From Vibrio sp. CK2-1 (GTDB taxonomy: Bacteria; Pseudomonadota; Gammaproteobacteria; Enterobacterales; Vibrionaceae), in contig NZ_JAKKCJ010000003.1 of NCBI RefSeq assembly GCF_021726515.1, positions 434,001-498,000 of the forward strand: a stretch of DNA of 64,000 nt. Direction: 5' to 3'. Positions within the stretch are counted from its first letter, which is position 1. Every line of letters begins with the position of its first letter. Positions 33,953 through 42,704 of the stretch are shown here, piece after piece. Under the pieces are notes generated by a model, which saw only the letters and a program-made list of their open reading frames with translations, made no database searches and was not told the origin of the DNA. The translations under genes and the position numbers were made by a program.

Positions 33953-35635
33953 CTAGCTTAATATAATGATCAAGGTACCGGCGAGCGTCATTAATATATT
34001 GGCAATGGCGTAAGTACCCGCATAACCAAGTGCAGGGATGGTTGATTTAGCGTAATCGTTAACAATATCCATGGCTGGAGCACAGGTTCTTGCACCGATG
34101 ATGGCACCAAATAATAATGCACGGTTCATTTTCAATACATGAGCGCCAAATAGGTAAGCAACCACAACGGGAAGTACGCTGATAAGGAAGCTAACCCCAA
34201 CAATTTTGAAACCCATTTGGCCTAAATATTCGAGCATATTTGAACCAGCACTTAGGCCAATTCCCACCATGAAGACCATTAAACCGAGATCTTTGACCAT
34301 GTTCAGCGCACCTTGAGGTACATAACCGAAAGTCGGGTGGTTCGCTCTTAAATAACCTAGAGTGATGCCCGAAATAAGTAAGCCAACCGCATTACCTAAT
34401 CCGAAAGTTACTTGACCAAATGTCATGGTGATCAAGCCAAACAGTAAACCAATAATAAAAAAGCTACAGAAGGCCAGTAAGTCGGCAATTTGGCTATGAA
34501 TGGAGATGAAACCAATTCGCTCTGCTAAGCCAAGTACACGGCTCTTTTCACCACTGACTTGTAAAATATCACCTTTAGCCAATACGATATTTAAGTCCAT
34601 TGGCATTTCAATTTGCGCACGAACAACACGGTTTAAGAAACAGCCGTATTCTGCAATGTTTAGGTCAGAAAGCTTTTTACCCGCAATACTGTCACTTTTT
34701 ACTACGATTTCTTCTTCGGCAATGCGAAGGTCAAGCAAGTTACGGTCGAATACTTCTTTACCGTTACGGAAGCTAGGATCGAGACGAGCGTGACTATCTG
34801 GATAACCTACTAAAGCAATCTCATCACCGAGTTGTAAGATGGCATCACCATCTGGGTGGGCGAGGATACCATTACGACGAATACGTTCGATATAGCAACC
34901 AGTTTGGCGATAAATGCCTAGCTCACGTAGGTTCTTGCCTCCAGTCCAATCGATAAGTTCTTGCCCAACACGGTAAGCTCGAATAATAGGTAAGTAGACT
35001 TTTCGTTGTCCCGCACCGCCTAGACCGCGCTCTTGGGCAATCCGTTGAGCAGAATCACTGAGGTTTTCTTTTTGCAGTTTAGGTAGCAACTTAGCAAACA
35101 TGATCATGCTGGTTAAGCCAATCAAATAAGATAATGCATAACCCACCGATAAGTTATCTAACACGGTAGACAGTTGCATGCTATCGGGAATCGTTCCTAG
35201 GCCGGAATTTAATGCATCTTGCGCACCTACTAGGATCGGGGTTGCTGTCATCGAACCAGCCATGATGCCGGCGGTTAATCCGAAATCTAAGCCGAAGAAA
35301 TGTCCTAAGCCGTAGGTCAGTGTTGTTGCAGTAATCAGTACAATCAAACTTAGGAAGAAATAGTGCTTACCATCGCGGAAGAAAATGCCGAAAAAGTTAG
35401 GTCCAGCTTCGATGCCGACACAATAAATAAACAGCATAAAGCCTATGGTTAGCGCCTCGGCGTTAAATACAAAGCCAAGATCACCCATAAATAACGCCGT
35501 CAGCAGGACGCCAATAGAGTTGCCAAGTTGAAAGTTTCCGAAACGGATTTTACCAATAGATAAACCGATCGCTAATACGACAAATAACAGCAGTATAGGA
35601 TTTTGGTTTAAGAGTGCAGCAACGTCTATATTCAC
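33953..35635 (-). CDS. ybjL: Aspartate:alanine exchanger-family transporter YbjL
   Basis: A 560-residue inner-membrane protein, the same length as E. coli YbjL (561), of the AAE family. Five hydrophobic segments at each end flank a cytosolic middle (about residues 200-375) with two TrkA-C/RCK-C domains ([17 protein letters not shown] and [19 protein letters not shown]). The family antiporter repeats are visible as GIEAGPNFF near 73 and [10 protein letters not shown] near 460. The substrate of YbjL is not known. The start codon is GTG. grxA lies upstream on the same strand, as in E. coli. Confidence 0.92.
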   Translation of the reverse strand: MNIDVAALLNQNPILLLFVVLAIGLSIGKIRFGNFQLGNSIGVLLTALFMGDLGFVFNAEALTIGFMLFIYCVGIEAGPNFFGIFFRDGKHYFFLSLIVLITATTLTYGLGHFFGLDFGLTAGIMAGSMTATPILVGAQDALNSGLGTIPDSMQLSTVLDNLSVGYALSYLIGLTSMIMFAKLLPKLQKENLSDSAQRIAQERGLGGAGQRKVYLPIIRAYRVGQELIDWTGGKNLRELGIYRQTGCYIERIRRNGILAHPDGDAILQLGDEIALVGYPDSHARLDPSFRNGKEVFDRNLLDLRIAEEEIVVKSDSIAGKKLSDLNIAEYGCFLNRVVRAQIEMPMDLNIVLAKGDILQVSGEKSRVLGLAERIGFISIHSQIADLLAFCSFFIIGLLFGLITMTFGQVTFGLGNAVGLLISGITLGYLRANHPTFGYVPQGALNMVKDLGLMVFMVGIGLSAGSNMLEYLGQMGFKIVGVSFLISVLPVVVAYLFGAHVLKMNRALLFGAIIGARTCAPAMDIVNDYAKSTIPALGYAGTYAIANILMTLAGTLIIILS

Positions 35636-35844
35636 GGTATTTCTCAGGTGAAATTAAAGTACAACAAAGAGTAGGATAGCTATCTAAAAACTTACTATTA
35701 AAATCAGTAAGCTTAAGTCGATATGCTTAGTTGTGAAGTGTATCGGATAAATGTGGAATTAATAAGAAAAAAAGCAAAAATATTAGATTAAATTTTGCGC
35801 TGTTAAATATTGGTTGATGATGTGTTGTGATTTAAGGCTAGATG

Positions 35845-35870
35845 AAAAAACGACCAGTGAGACTGGCCGC
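35845..35870 (-). terminator. grxA: grxA terminator
   Basis: Read on the minus strand, CGGCCAGT pairs with ACTGGTCG and is followed by TTTTTT (35845-35850). Confidence 0.85.
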
Positions 35871-35896
35871 TTTAAAAGGGGGGATTTGAATGCGTT

Positions 35897-36163
35897 TTAT
35901 TCGCTGTATAAACCTAGGTTTTCTTTTGCATAGGCTTCAAATTCTGTAAATCCACCTACGTGATCTTGGTCTACAAATATTTGAGGAACCGTTTCAACTG
36001 GTTTACCAACGGTCTTTTCTAAATCGGCTTTGCTGATACCTTCTGCATGAATATCAACATAGCGGTAGTTAAAGTCATCACGCTCTTCTTTTAACTTTTC
36101 CGCTAGCTCTTTTGCTCGTACACAAAACGGGCAAGCTGGACGACCAAAAATAACTACAAACAT
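35897..36163 (-). CDS. grxA: Glutaredoxin 1
   Basis: A glutathione-dependent dithiol oxidoreductase that reduces ribonucleotide reductase and other protein disulfides. It has 88 residues with the redox motif Cys11-Pro-Phe-Cys14, the TVPQIF cis-Pro loop and the GGF/DHVGGF glutathione-binding segment. RAKELAEKLKEERDDFNYRY is nearly the E. coli GrxA sequence. A strong GGAAGGAG ribosome site precedes the ATG. It has its own terminator, so it is monocistronic. Confidence 0.96.
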   Translation of the reverse strand: MFVVIFGRPACPFCVRAKELAEKLKEERDDFNYRYVDIHAEGISKADLEKTVGKPVETVPQIFVDQDHVGGFTEFEAYAKENLGLYSE

Positions 36164-36277
36164 GGTTTATCTCCTTCCAATTCGTTATGTCGCCCACTAT
36201 GCCTCAAGAGCATGCATTTTTAAAGTTGAGAACGGCTTATTTTAAGAGTTAAAAGTAATTAAGTATGTTGGATTCGC

Positions 36278-37132
36278 CTAAAATGGACTCGTTTTATTGT
36301 AACGAGAATCCCTTAGTACATCTTTTACTCGTTTTAAGTTTTCTCTAAAACCTGAGCCGCGACGTAAAGTAAAACCGGTCGCGAGTACATCAATCACGAC
36401 CATTTGAACCACACGACTTGCCATTGGCATATATACATCGGTGTCTTCTGGAATATCAAGGGTTATTGCCAAGTCGCACACTTGCTCTAAAGGAGAGTCT
36501 TTGGCGGTAATCGCAATCACAGTCGCACCATTTTCTCTGGCGAGTTGCGCGGTTTCTACTTGGCTTTTTGTCCGTCCGGTATGTGAAATCAAAACCACCA
36601 CGTCATTTTCTGTCGAGTTAATGCAGCTCATTCGTTGCATTACTACATCATCAAAATTCATGATTGGAATATTAAAACGGATGAACTTGTTCTGGGCATC
36701 TTTTGCAACGGCAGAAGAGGCGCCCAAACCAAAAAATGAAATTCGTTTCGCTTGCGTAAGTAAATCGACAGCACGGTTAATTTGAAAAGGGTCGAGGCTA
36801 TTTTTGGCGACATCTAAGCAAGCCATAGTGGATTCAAAGATTTTATGGGTATAAGCATCAGGACCGTCAGATTCTTCTACATTGCGATTTACATAAGGCG
36901 TGCCGTTGGCCAAACTTTGAGCTAAATGCAGTTTGAAGTCAGGGAATCCTTTGGTATCTAAGCGGCGGCAGAAACGGTTGACGGTTGGTTCACTCACGTC
37001 AGCAATTTTGGCTAAGGTCGCAATACTAGAATGAATCGCCGTTTGTGGGGCTTCGATGATGACTTCTGCGACTTTTCTTTCGGATTTACTGAAAATATCT
37101 AGGTTCTTTTGAATTTTTTCTAATGTATTCAT
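36278..37132 (-). CDS. hexR: RpiR-family regulator HexR
   Basis: A transcription factor controlling central carbon metabolism (zwf, edd-eda, gap and similar genes), released by 2-keto-3-deoxy-6-phosphogluconate. The 284-residue protein has an N-terminal HTH_6 domain (ADVSEPTVNRFCRRLDTKGF, near 45-65) and a C-terminal SIS sugar-phosphate domain (about 120-260, ISFFGLGASSAVAKDAQNK and VVVLISHTGRTKSQ). FKLHLAQSLANGTPYVNRNV is nearly identical to E. coli HexR. Start 37132 fits the family; the longer frame at 37165 adds 11 unrelated residues. Confidence 0.95.
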   Translation of the reverse strand: MNTLEKIQKNLDIFSKSERKVAEVIIEAPQTAIHSSIATLAKIADVSEPTVNRFCRRLDTKGFPDFKLHLAQSLANGTPYVNRNVEESDGPDAYTHKIFESTMACLDVAKNSLDPFQINRAVDLLTQAKRISFFGLGASSAVAKDAQNKFIRFNIPIMNFDDVVMQRMSCINSTENDVVVLISHTGRTKSQVETAQLARENGATVIAITAKDSPLEQVCDLAITLDIPEDTDVYMPMASRVVQMVVIDVLATGFTLRRGSGFRENLKRVKDVLRDSRYNKTSPF

Positions 37133-37426
37133 ATTGCTCTCGAAAATGCTGAGACTCAAAGCCAAATTGGGTATTACTTGAATATAAAGATAGGGTAGTC
37201 ATTGCCCAGATATATACTCGAGTCCATGAGTACATTGTCAGTATAACCATGGTGAGGGGATATTCATGTATTCGGTGGGGATTTTTATAGTGATAACATG
37301 ACAAACTTCAAATTAAATTACAGTTTTGTAAGTTATGTACCCAACTTTATCGTTCAACAATGGTGATATTGGTCACTGGGTTTCTACTTTTCGAAAGAAA
37401 TTTACAGAATGCTTGTTTGGATGGCC

Positions 37427-39076
37427 TTAGGCATTCTGCAAAATTTTGGCTGTAAGTTGGTTAATTTGTGGCAAGACTAATGAACTCGTTTGAGCAATTT
37501 GTCGCTGTTCTTCGATAACTGAATGAAGAATGTCATTGGTGGTGAGTGGGTTCGCGAGTACAACGCGGAATACGCTGGTTTCCATACGCTCCCACTGCAC
37601 TGGCGTTAAACGAGTACGGGAGACAAAGGAAATACCATTTTCACGCTGCTTCTTTTGAACGAATTGCGTCAGTTCATTGAGTAATTGGTGTAACTGTTGG
37701 CGATCTTCAGCCGATGCGATTAATAAGGCTTTTCGTGTGTCTTGCGGTACATAGCGATAGGTTAGTAAACATAACTCAGGCTCAGAAATCAGTTCGAAGT
37801 CATTTTGTTGTTTGATTAAATCGGCAAAGTAACGGGCTTTATCAATGCTTTGATCGATTAATAGTTCGTAACCTGGGCGACTAATAATGTGCATGCTGGA
37901 ATACACGAGCATCGCCATACCGGAGCGAGAACCTTCTAATGTGTGTGAACCGAGATCTTTTGAGCCTTTACGTAGAATGTATTCAGCATGGTGTTCAACC
38001 GCTTTCATTGCTTCTGGATCTTTAAATAACACCATTCCAGCACCCATTGGGATATACAGTTGCTTGTGAGCATCTATCGTCACAGAATCAGCACGTTCAA
38101 TGCCTTTTAATAATGAACGATGATTATTCGACATTAATGTCGCGCCACCCCAAGCGGCATCAACATGGAAGTGGCAATCTTCTCGTTGTGCAATATCGGC
38201 GATGGTATCTAGAGGGTCAATGTTGCCTGTTTCAGTCGTGCCCGCCACACCAATAATCGCGAATGGTTTGATATTTTTTGCTTTGAGTTGTTTGATGGTT
38301 TCTTCAAGTGCTGTCGGGCAGATACGGTTGTTTTCATCGGCTTTGACTGGAACAAGATTAGACTGACCAATACCAAGCACATCGGCGGCTTTTTTAAGAG
38401 AGTAGTGCCCACGTTCAGACACTAATATCGCCATGCCTTGATAGCCATAATGCATCATGGCATTAAATAGGCCTTCTTTTTCTACCCCTTGAAAATCGCC
38501 ATCAGCTTTTAATGCATTGTTGCGCGCAACCCATAATGCGGTGATGTTAGCTATGGTGCCACCAGAGCAAAATGCGCCGAGTGAATGCTCCGCACTATGC
38601 ATCCATTTTTGATAAAAACTCTCAGATTGCCCGTAAATTAAACGATGTAGCATGCCAAGCACTTGGCGCTCTAATGGCGTGAATGCTTTGGAGGTTTCAA
38701 TTTTTACTAGGTTTTGATTCAGCGCAATCATGATTTTAGACAACGGCATTAAAAAGTAAGGCAATGCAGAAGTCATGTGACCAATAAAGCTTGGTGCTGA
38801 GGTGTGTACCGAGTGGGATACTAGGGTATCAAGAAGATGCTGAGTATGCTCTGAAACAAAGGTCGGAAACTCGGGAATGGCGGCATCTGAAAAATCTTTT
38901 TCGATCTCTGATAAGGGTTTTTCTTCCGCGACAATATGCTCTCTTAAGAACTCATTTAGATTCTGAGAGAGTTTTTGTTCGATGTTACCCAATGTTGAAT
39001 CGGGAGCCTCTGGCACAGTAAAAATGCGCAGCAAGCTCTCAAAATTGACATCTACAATTTTGTCGTTAGATCCCAT
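37427..39076 (-). CDS. panP: PLP-dependent aspartate 1-decarboxylase PanP
   Basis: Makes beta-alanine from aspartate for pantothenate and CoA synthesis, replacing PanD in Vibrio. It has 549 residues of the group II decarboxylase fold. The substrate/PLP region reads AFCSGGTIANITALWVARN, the Asp that binds the pyridine nitrogen is in CHFHVDAAWGG, and the Schiff-base Lys is in VTIDAHKQLYIPMGAG (near residue 333). Such proteins are often labelled glutamate decarboxylase; the hexR-panP-tfoX neighbourhood matches the Vibrio PanP locus. AGAAG lies upstream of the ATG. Confidence 0.88.
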   Translation of the reverse strand: MGSNDKIVDVNFESLLRIFTVPEAPDSTLGNIEQKLSQNLNEFLREHIVAEEKPLSEIEKDFSDAAIPEFPTFVSEHTQHLLDTLVSHSVHTSAPSFIGHMTSALPYFLMPLSKIMIALNQNLVKIETSKAFTPLERQVLGMLHRLIYGQSESFYQKWMHSAEHSLGAFCSGGTIANITALWVARNNALKADGDFQGVEKEGLFNAMMHYGYQGMAILVSERGHYSLKKAADVLGIGQSNLVPVKADENNRICPTALEETIKQLKAKNIKPFAIIGVAGTTETGNIDPLDTIADIAQREDCHFHVDAAWGGATLMSNNHRSLLKGIERADSVTIDAHKQLYIPMGAGMVLFKDPEAMKAVEHHAEYILRKGSKDLGSHTLEGSRSGMAMLVYSSMHIISRPGYELLIDQSIDKARYFADLIKQQNDFELISEPELCLLTYRYVPQDTRKALLIASAEDRQQLHQLLNELTQFVQKKQRENGISFVSRTRLTPVQWERMETSVFRVVLANPLTTNDILHSVIEEQRQIAQTSSLVLPQINQLTAKILQNA

Positions 39077-39180
39077 AACACGTTTTCTTCTAGAGTTTCC
39101 GTTGATTTGAGCGAAATAATTTATCGTAATAAATCAATAAAGTCTCGCTCAAATGTAGGTAGGTTGTGTGTGGTTGTGCC

Positions 39181-39212
39181 CGAGGCAACATTATATCGAG
39201 GCAACATTATAT
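39181..39212. repeat. Perfect 16-bp tandem duplication
   Basis: CGAGGCAACATTATAT is present twice, end to end (39181-39196 and 39197-39212), immediately before the stop of the next gene, between panP and the secreted-protein gene. Confidence 0.9.
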
Positions 39213-39216
39213 ATAG

Positions 39217-39738
39217 CTACTTACACTCAATGGCGTTAGTTTTCGCAACCGATTGATTGTATTTGTCTAATGCAGGTTTGATATTGCTAGGGTGGCTTAA
39301 TAGGTCAGCAAAAGCAGAGCGTAAATCATAGTTTTTTTCATTTGGTGGTGACTGACGGTCATCAAATGTTGTTTTAGCAATTTTACCAAGTTCATCATCA
39401 CGTTGTGATAAGGTTTTTACATCAGCTTGAGACAGTTTTAACCATGATTCTACTTGCTCATCCGTGGCAATTTTTTCAGGCTCAGAGGTGAGATAAAAAT
39501 CTACTGCAGCACGGTTCAATTCAAAATGGTGGGTTCTACCTTGTAAAAACCAATCACCGACCTCTTTTAAATCTGGATTCGACTCTGTAGTGATAGACAC
39601 AAGATCTTGGTACCAAGTTAAAGAGGCATCAATATAAGCATCGTATTTATCCGTTAAGCATTGGGTATTTTTATCTGTAGCGGCAAACACGGAACTGCTT
39701 AGAGATAACAATAAAAGGGCGATAGCAGGTTTTTTCAT
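39217..39738 (-). CDS. Secreted protein, unknown function
   Basis: A 173-residue protein with a signal peptide (MKKPAIALLLLSLSSSVFA-AT), so exported to the periplasm. The mature part is hydrophilic and mostly helical, with two Cys (near residues 27 and 172) that could pair at the two ends. I recognise no domain. AAGGAAAG precedes the ATG. A 16-bp tandem repeat lies just after its stop and panP beyond it on the same strand. Confidence 0.7.
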   Translation of the reverse strand: MKKPAIALLLLSLSSSVFAATDKNTQCLTDKYDAYIDASLTWYQDLVSITTESNPDLKEVGDWFLQGRTHHFELNRAAVDFYLTSEPEKIATDEQVESWLKLSQADVKTLSQRDDELGKIAKTTFDDRQSPPNEKNYDLRSAFADLLSHPSNIKPALDKYNQSVAKTNAIECK

Positions 39739-39842
39739 TTTCTTTCCTTGAAGTAAGGCATCAATAAAGCCATTTATTATAAATCATGGCTGCAGTCTAA
39801 ATCAGTGCATCATATCACTTTTTATTGTCTGTTTTTTCGAGT

Positions 39843-40748
39843 TTACGCGCCCAATGATACGAAAAAGAGCATCAATACCGGAACGAGTAAGCTAAGAATA
39901 AATCCGCTGACGATGGCAATAGGGACACATTTTACACCACCAGTACTTTGGATGACGGGTAAAGTAAAGTCCATGGCGGTCGCGCCAGCATAACCAATAC
40001 TGGTGCAAGGGTAGCGACGAATAAACATAGGTATGGCAATTAAGGCAACTAACTCACGCAGTAATTCCAACATAAAAGATGCGCCACCATAAACGGGGCC
40101 GTAAGCATCTCCCATTAAAATCCCCGCAAGTGAATACCAGCCAAATCCTGATGCCATCGCTAGACCGTTAGTCATTGGAATATCCAATATATACGATGCA
40201 ATGATGCCACCGATCCATGAGGTTCCAACAATAATACAAGCGATGATCATGCCGCGTTTGTTTAAAATAATCTGTCTGAGTGTGAGGCCACTATTTCTTA
40301 ATTGAATACCAATAAAAAAGAGCAAGAGTAATAAAATGCCTTCGCTGATTTCACTAATGTACGGAACCTGAAAAGGAAGCAGTAGACCTAATAATAAGCC
40401 AGCGCCAACGACTAAAATGAGTTTGGCCGATTCTAATGCCATCATATAAACCGGTAATGGGGCGGCTTTCGACTGGGCTTCGACTGGCATCCATTTATCT
40501 ACAAATGGTAGTGCTGCCAAGTTGCAAGCACCAATCGCGATAAAAAAGGTAAAGGTGAAAAGTGCAATAGTCTGCAAGTTACTGCCGAGGTTATCTAACG
40601 CCGACAGACTTAATCCCATAAAAAATAGGATAACGTAGATCAAATAAGAAACGGCTTGATTGATTCTGTGGTGCCAAGCTTCGCTACGAAGGGTGATGAA
40701 ATAACCCACGACTAATGGCAGGAAAATCATAAATACACCTGAATACAT
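39843..40748 (-). CDS. lysO: Lysine exporter LysO-family protein (YbjE)
   Basis: A 301-residue inner-membrane protein with about eight to nine helices, matching E. coli LysO/YbjE (299) of the DUF340 family. LysO exports lysine. Family stretches include VILFFMGLSLSALDNLG, ASGFGWYSLAGILMGDAYGP and GYAGATAMDFTLPVIQ. Start 40748 (ATG, GGGG 7 bases upstream) is preferred to the GTG two codons earlier. The upstream region contains two inverted repeats. In E. coli ArgP controls the gene; no ArgP motif can be judged here. Confidence 0.88.
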   Translation of the reverse strand: MYSGVFMIFLPLVVGYFITLRSEAWHHRINQAVSYLIYVILFFMGLSLSALDNLGSNLQTIALFTFTFFIAIGACNLAALPFVDKWMPVEAQSKAAPLPVYMMALESAKLILVVGAGLLLGLLLPFQVPYISEISEGILLLLLFFIGIQLRNSGLTLRQIILNKRGMIIACIIVGTSWIGGIIASYILDIPMTNGLAMASGFGWYSLAGILMGDAYGPVYGGASFMLELLRELVALIAIPMFIRRYPCTSIGYAGATAMDFTLPVIQSTGGVKCVPIAIVSGFILSLLVPVLMLFFVSLGA

Positions 40749-40801
40749 AAACACCCCAAATGAAAAGTGAGAGAGTAAAGCGCAATTGCGCGACCATCTT
40801 A

Positions 40802-40824
40802 ATGATTTTGAGAATGAAAATCAT
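40802..40824 (-). promoter_or_regulatory. Inverted repeat upstream of lysO, partly Fur-like
   Basis: ATGATTTT (40802-40809) is inverted as AAAATCAT (40817-40824). The overlapping 40813-40831 stretch agrees with a Fur-box consensus at about 12 of 18 informative positions, too few for a firm call. Confidence 0.3.
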
Positions 40825-41064
40825 CTACTTAACTAAGTTGGTTATTTATTTTTTTGTTTGAATTAAGTTTATTGACTATTTTATAAACAATAGGTTTTTT
40901 GTGGGAATATTGACTTCTTGAATTCGTCATTACATTTCCATGACACGATAAAAATAATAATGCGAGTAATCTCTCATTTTTCAATGGGTTTTCATGGTTA
41001 GGTGTGAGCTGTGCACTTACTTAATTTTTACCATAAAGTATCATTAATATTAGAGCGTGTTCAT

Positions 41065-41094
41065 AAAAACATGGTTAATGGAGTCGATGTTTTT
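41065..41094 (+). promoter_or_regulatory. Hairpin in the tfoX 5' leader
   Basis: AAAAACAT (41065-41072) pairs with ATGTTTTT (41087-41094) around a loop containing GGTTAATGGAG. In V. cholerae, tfoX translation is held back by leader structure until the chitin-induced small RNA TfoR pairs with it. A folded leader here would fit that scheme. Confidence 0.4.
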
Positions 41095-41189
41095 AAGCTT
41101 GCTCGCAAAAATATGGAAGTTATAAATAATATGTCTTAATGACGCTTGTGTATTGATCGGGGGATTAAACATAAGTACGGAGGTTACAC

Positions 41190-41783
41190 ATGGGCAGCAA
41201 TATGGAGCGTTCTTTTTTTGAATATGTAGCTAAGTTTGGCTCGTTTCAAAAACGTTCAATGTTTGGAGGAATTGGATTATTTAGTGAAGATGCAATGTAT
41301 GCACTAATTTCCGATGGAACTATTTTTATTCGTGGCGGCGGTAGTCTTGATAAAACCTTAGAAGAGAAGGGTTGTAAAAGATATAAACACGTTAAAAAAC
41401 AAACGGTGGCAACGGTAAATTATTTTGATGTGACAAAATTATATACGGAAGGTGATGAGTCACTCGATAGCATCATTCAACTATCAATAGAATATTCTAA
41501 GCAAGAAAGAGCATTTCAAAAATCAGCAGATAGTCGTAGGTTGCGTGATTTACCCAATATGCAACTTACACTAGAGCGAATGGTGAAAAAAGCAGGCGTA
41601 CCAGATGTGAGTACGTTTTTACAGATGGGACCAGAAGATGTCTTCATGAAGGTAAAAGAAGCGTATGGTGGCGATGTCGATATACGCTTGTTGTGGAAAT
41701 TTGCCGGAGCAGTAGACGGTTGTCACTGGAAACTTATTCAAGAGCCTAGAAAGCAGCAACTTTTATCCAGTGTGCACCACTAA
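41190..41783 (+). CDS. tfoX: Competence regulator TfoX
   Basis: The chitin-induced master activator of natural competence (with CRP) and of type VI secretion genes in Vibrio. It has 197 residues. The N-terminal TfoX domain (FFEYVAKFGSFQKRSMFGGI, residues 9-28, then MYALISDGTIFIRGGG) is followed by the C-terminal domain (RRLRDLPNMQLTLERMVKKA to LLWKFAGAVDG and HWKLIQEPRKQ). The match to V. cholerae TfoX extends over the whole length. GGAGG lies 6 bases before the ATG. Confidence 0.96.
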   Translation: MGSNMERSFFEYVAKFGSFQKRSMFGGIGLFSEDAMYALISDGTIFIRGGGSLDKTLEEKGCKRYKHVKKQTVATVNYFDVTKLYTEGDESLDSIIQLSIEYSKQERAFQKSADSRRLRDLPNMQLTLERMVKKAGVPDVSTFLQMGPEDVFMKVKEAYGGDVDIRLLWKFAGAVDGCHWKLIQEPRKQQLLSSVHH

Positions 41784-41805
41784 GTAACGCTTAAACTCTA
41801 AAAGA

Positions 41806-41832
41806 AAAGCCTCGCATGTTGTGCGAGGCTTT
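41806..41832. terminator. Bidirectional terminator after tfoX
   Basis: AAAGCCTCGCA (41806-41816) pairs perfectly with TGCGAGGCTTT (41822-41832), between convergent tfoX and the barrel gene. Confidence 0.85.
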
Positions 41833-41880
41833 GTTGTCTTTATAGTGTTCAGTTTTGATTTACAGTTAAAACGTGCTTGA

Positions 41881-42432
41881 TTAATAGTTAAAACGAGCTG
41901 TAATCATAACCTGGTCGCCATAGATGTAATTTAGCTTACCTTCTAGGCCAATAGAGAATAATTCTGTTGCATGGAATCGACCTGAAATTGAGCCATAAAC
42001 TTCATCAGTATCATCATGGTTGTTGATTTTGTAGTAACCAAGTTGACCACCAACTTCAAACTGTGGACCTAACCATTGTCTAACACCTAGATTTACTTCC
42101 ATTCCCGCGTCATCATCGAATTTGCGTCTGTCATCAACTAGTTTGAATAACATTTCACCTGTAATGTCTGTCCAGTTACTTACTGGCGCATGGAACCCTA
42201 AACCAGCAGAAAGATCGTAATCGCTGTCAAATTCAGAATCTAATGAAAAAATCGCGTGTGCATTAGGATGGATAGACTTACTGACAGCAGCACCAAAAGT
42301 CATCGGGCTAAGGCCAATTCGTGCATCAATATAATCGTAGTTAAAGTTGCTCATATTGGCAGAACCATTACTAGCGGCAAAAGTAGACCCAGATACCAAT
42401 AGTAGGCCAGAAAGAATCAGTGACTTGCGCAT
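41881..42432 (-). CDS. Small outer-membrane beta-barrel protein
   Basis: A 183-residue protein with a signal peptide (MRKSLILSGLLLVSGSTFA-AS). The mature part is built of alternating hydrophobic/polar strands with Gly and aromatic girdles (LSAGLGFHAPVSNW, FEVGGQLGYYKINN, SIGLEGKLNYIYGD) and ends in an aromatic residue (TARFNY). That fits an eight-stranded barrel of the OmpW/OmpA-barrel size. Function unknown. It has its own upstream region with no obvious operator. Confidence 0.72.
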   Translation of the reverse strand: MRKSLILSGLLLVSGSTFAASNGSANMSNFNYDYIDARIGLSPMTFGAAVSKSIHPNAHAIFSLDSEFDSDYDLSAGLGFHAPVSNWTDITGEMLFKLVDDRRKFDDDAGMEVNLGVRQWLGPQFEVGGQLGYYKINNHDDTDEVYGSISGRFHATELFSIGLEGKLNYIYGDQVMITARFNY

Positions 42433-42704
42433 GAAAGAAAACCCTTTTCTTATTCAATCGTAAAAATAGCAAATGAATTATTTATTTGTTTTTGCTCTAT
42501 GTGACTGATTTTGTCAGAAGCCGCGACTGATGTAAATTGGCAAAGTACCAGTTAATGTAAACATTCAGACAAATATTACAGCTTTATACATTAATTTAAT
42601 TTATGAGTTCTGAAATATTGAGCCTCTAGTACTTTCAATTTCTTTTTTTCATGACATCAAAAATGAATTTACGATAGACTGTTTTTTATTTGCCAAGGAT
42701 TAAA

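Larger units (their letters stand above)
40755..41189. other. Divergent promoter region between lysO and tfoX
   Basis: About 435 AT-rich bases without a gene. It contains GCGCAATTGCGC (40780-40791, perfect palindrome), an ATGATTTT/AAAATCAT repeat (40802-40824) and a leader hairpin in front of tfoX (41065-41094). Confidence 0.6.
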
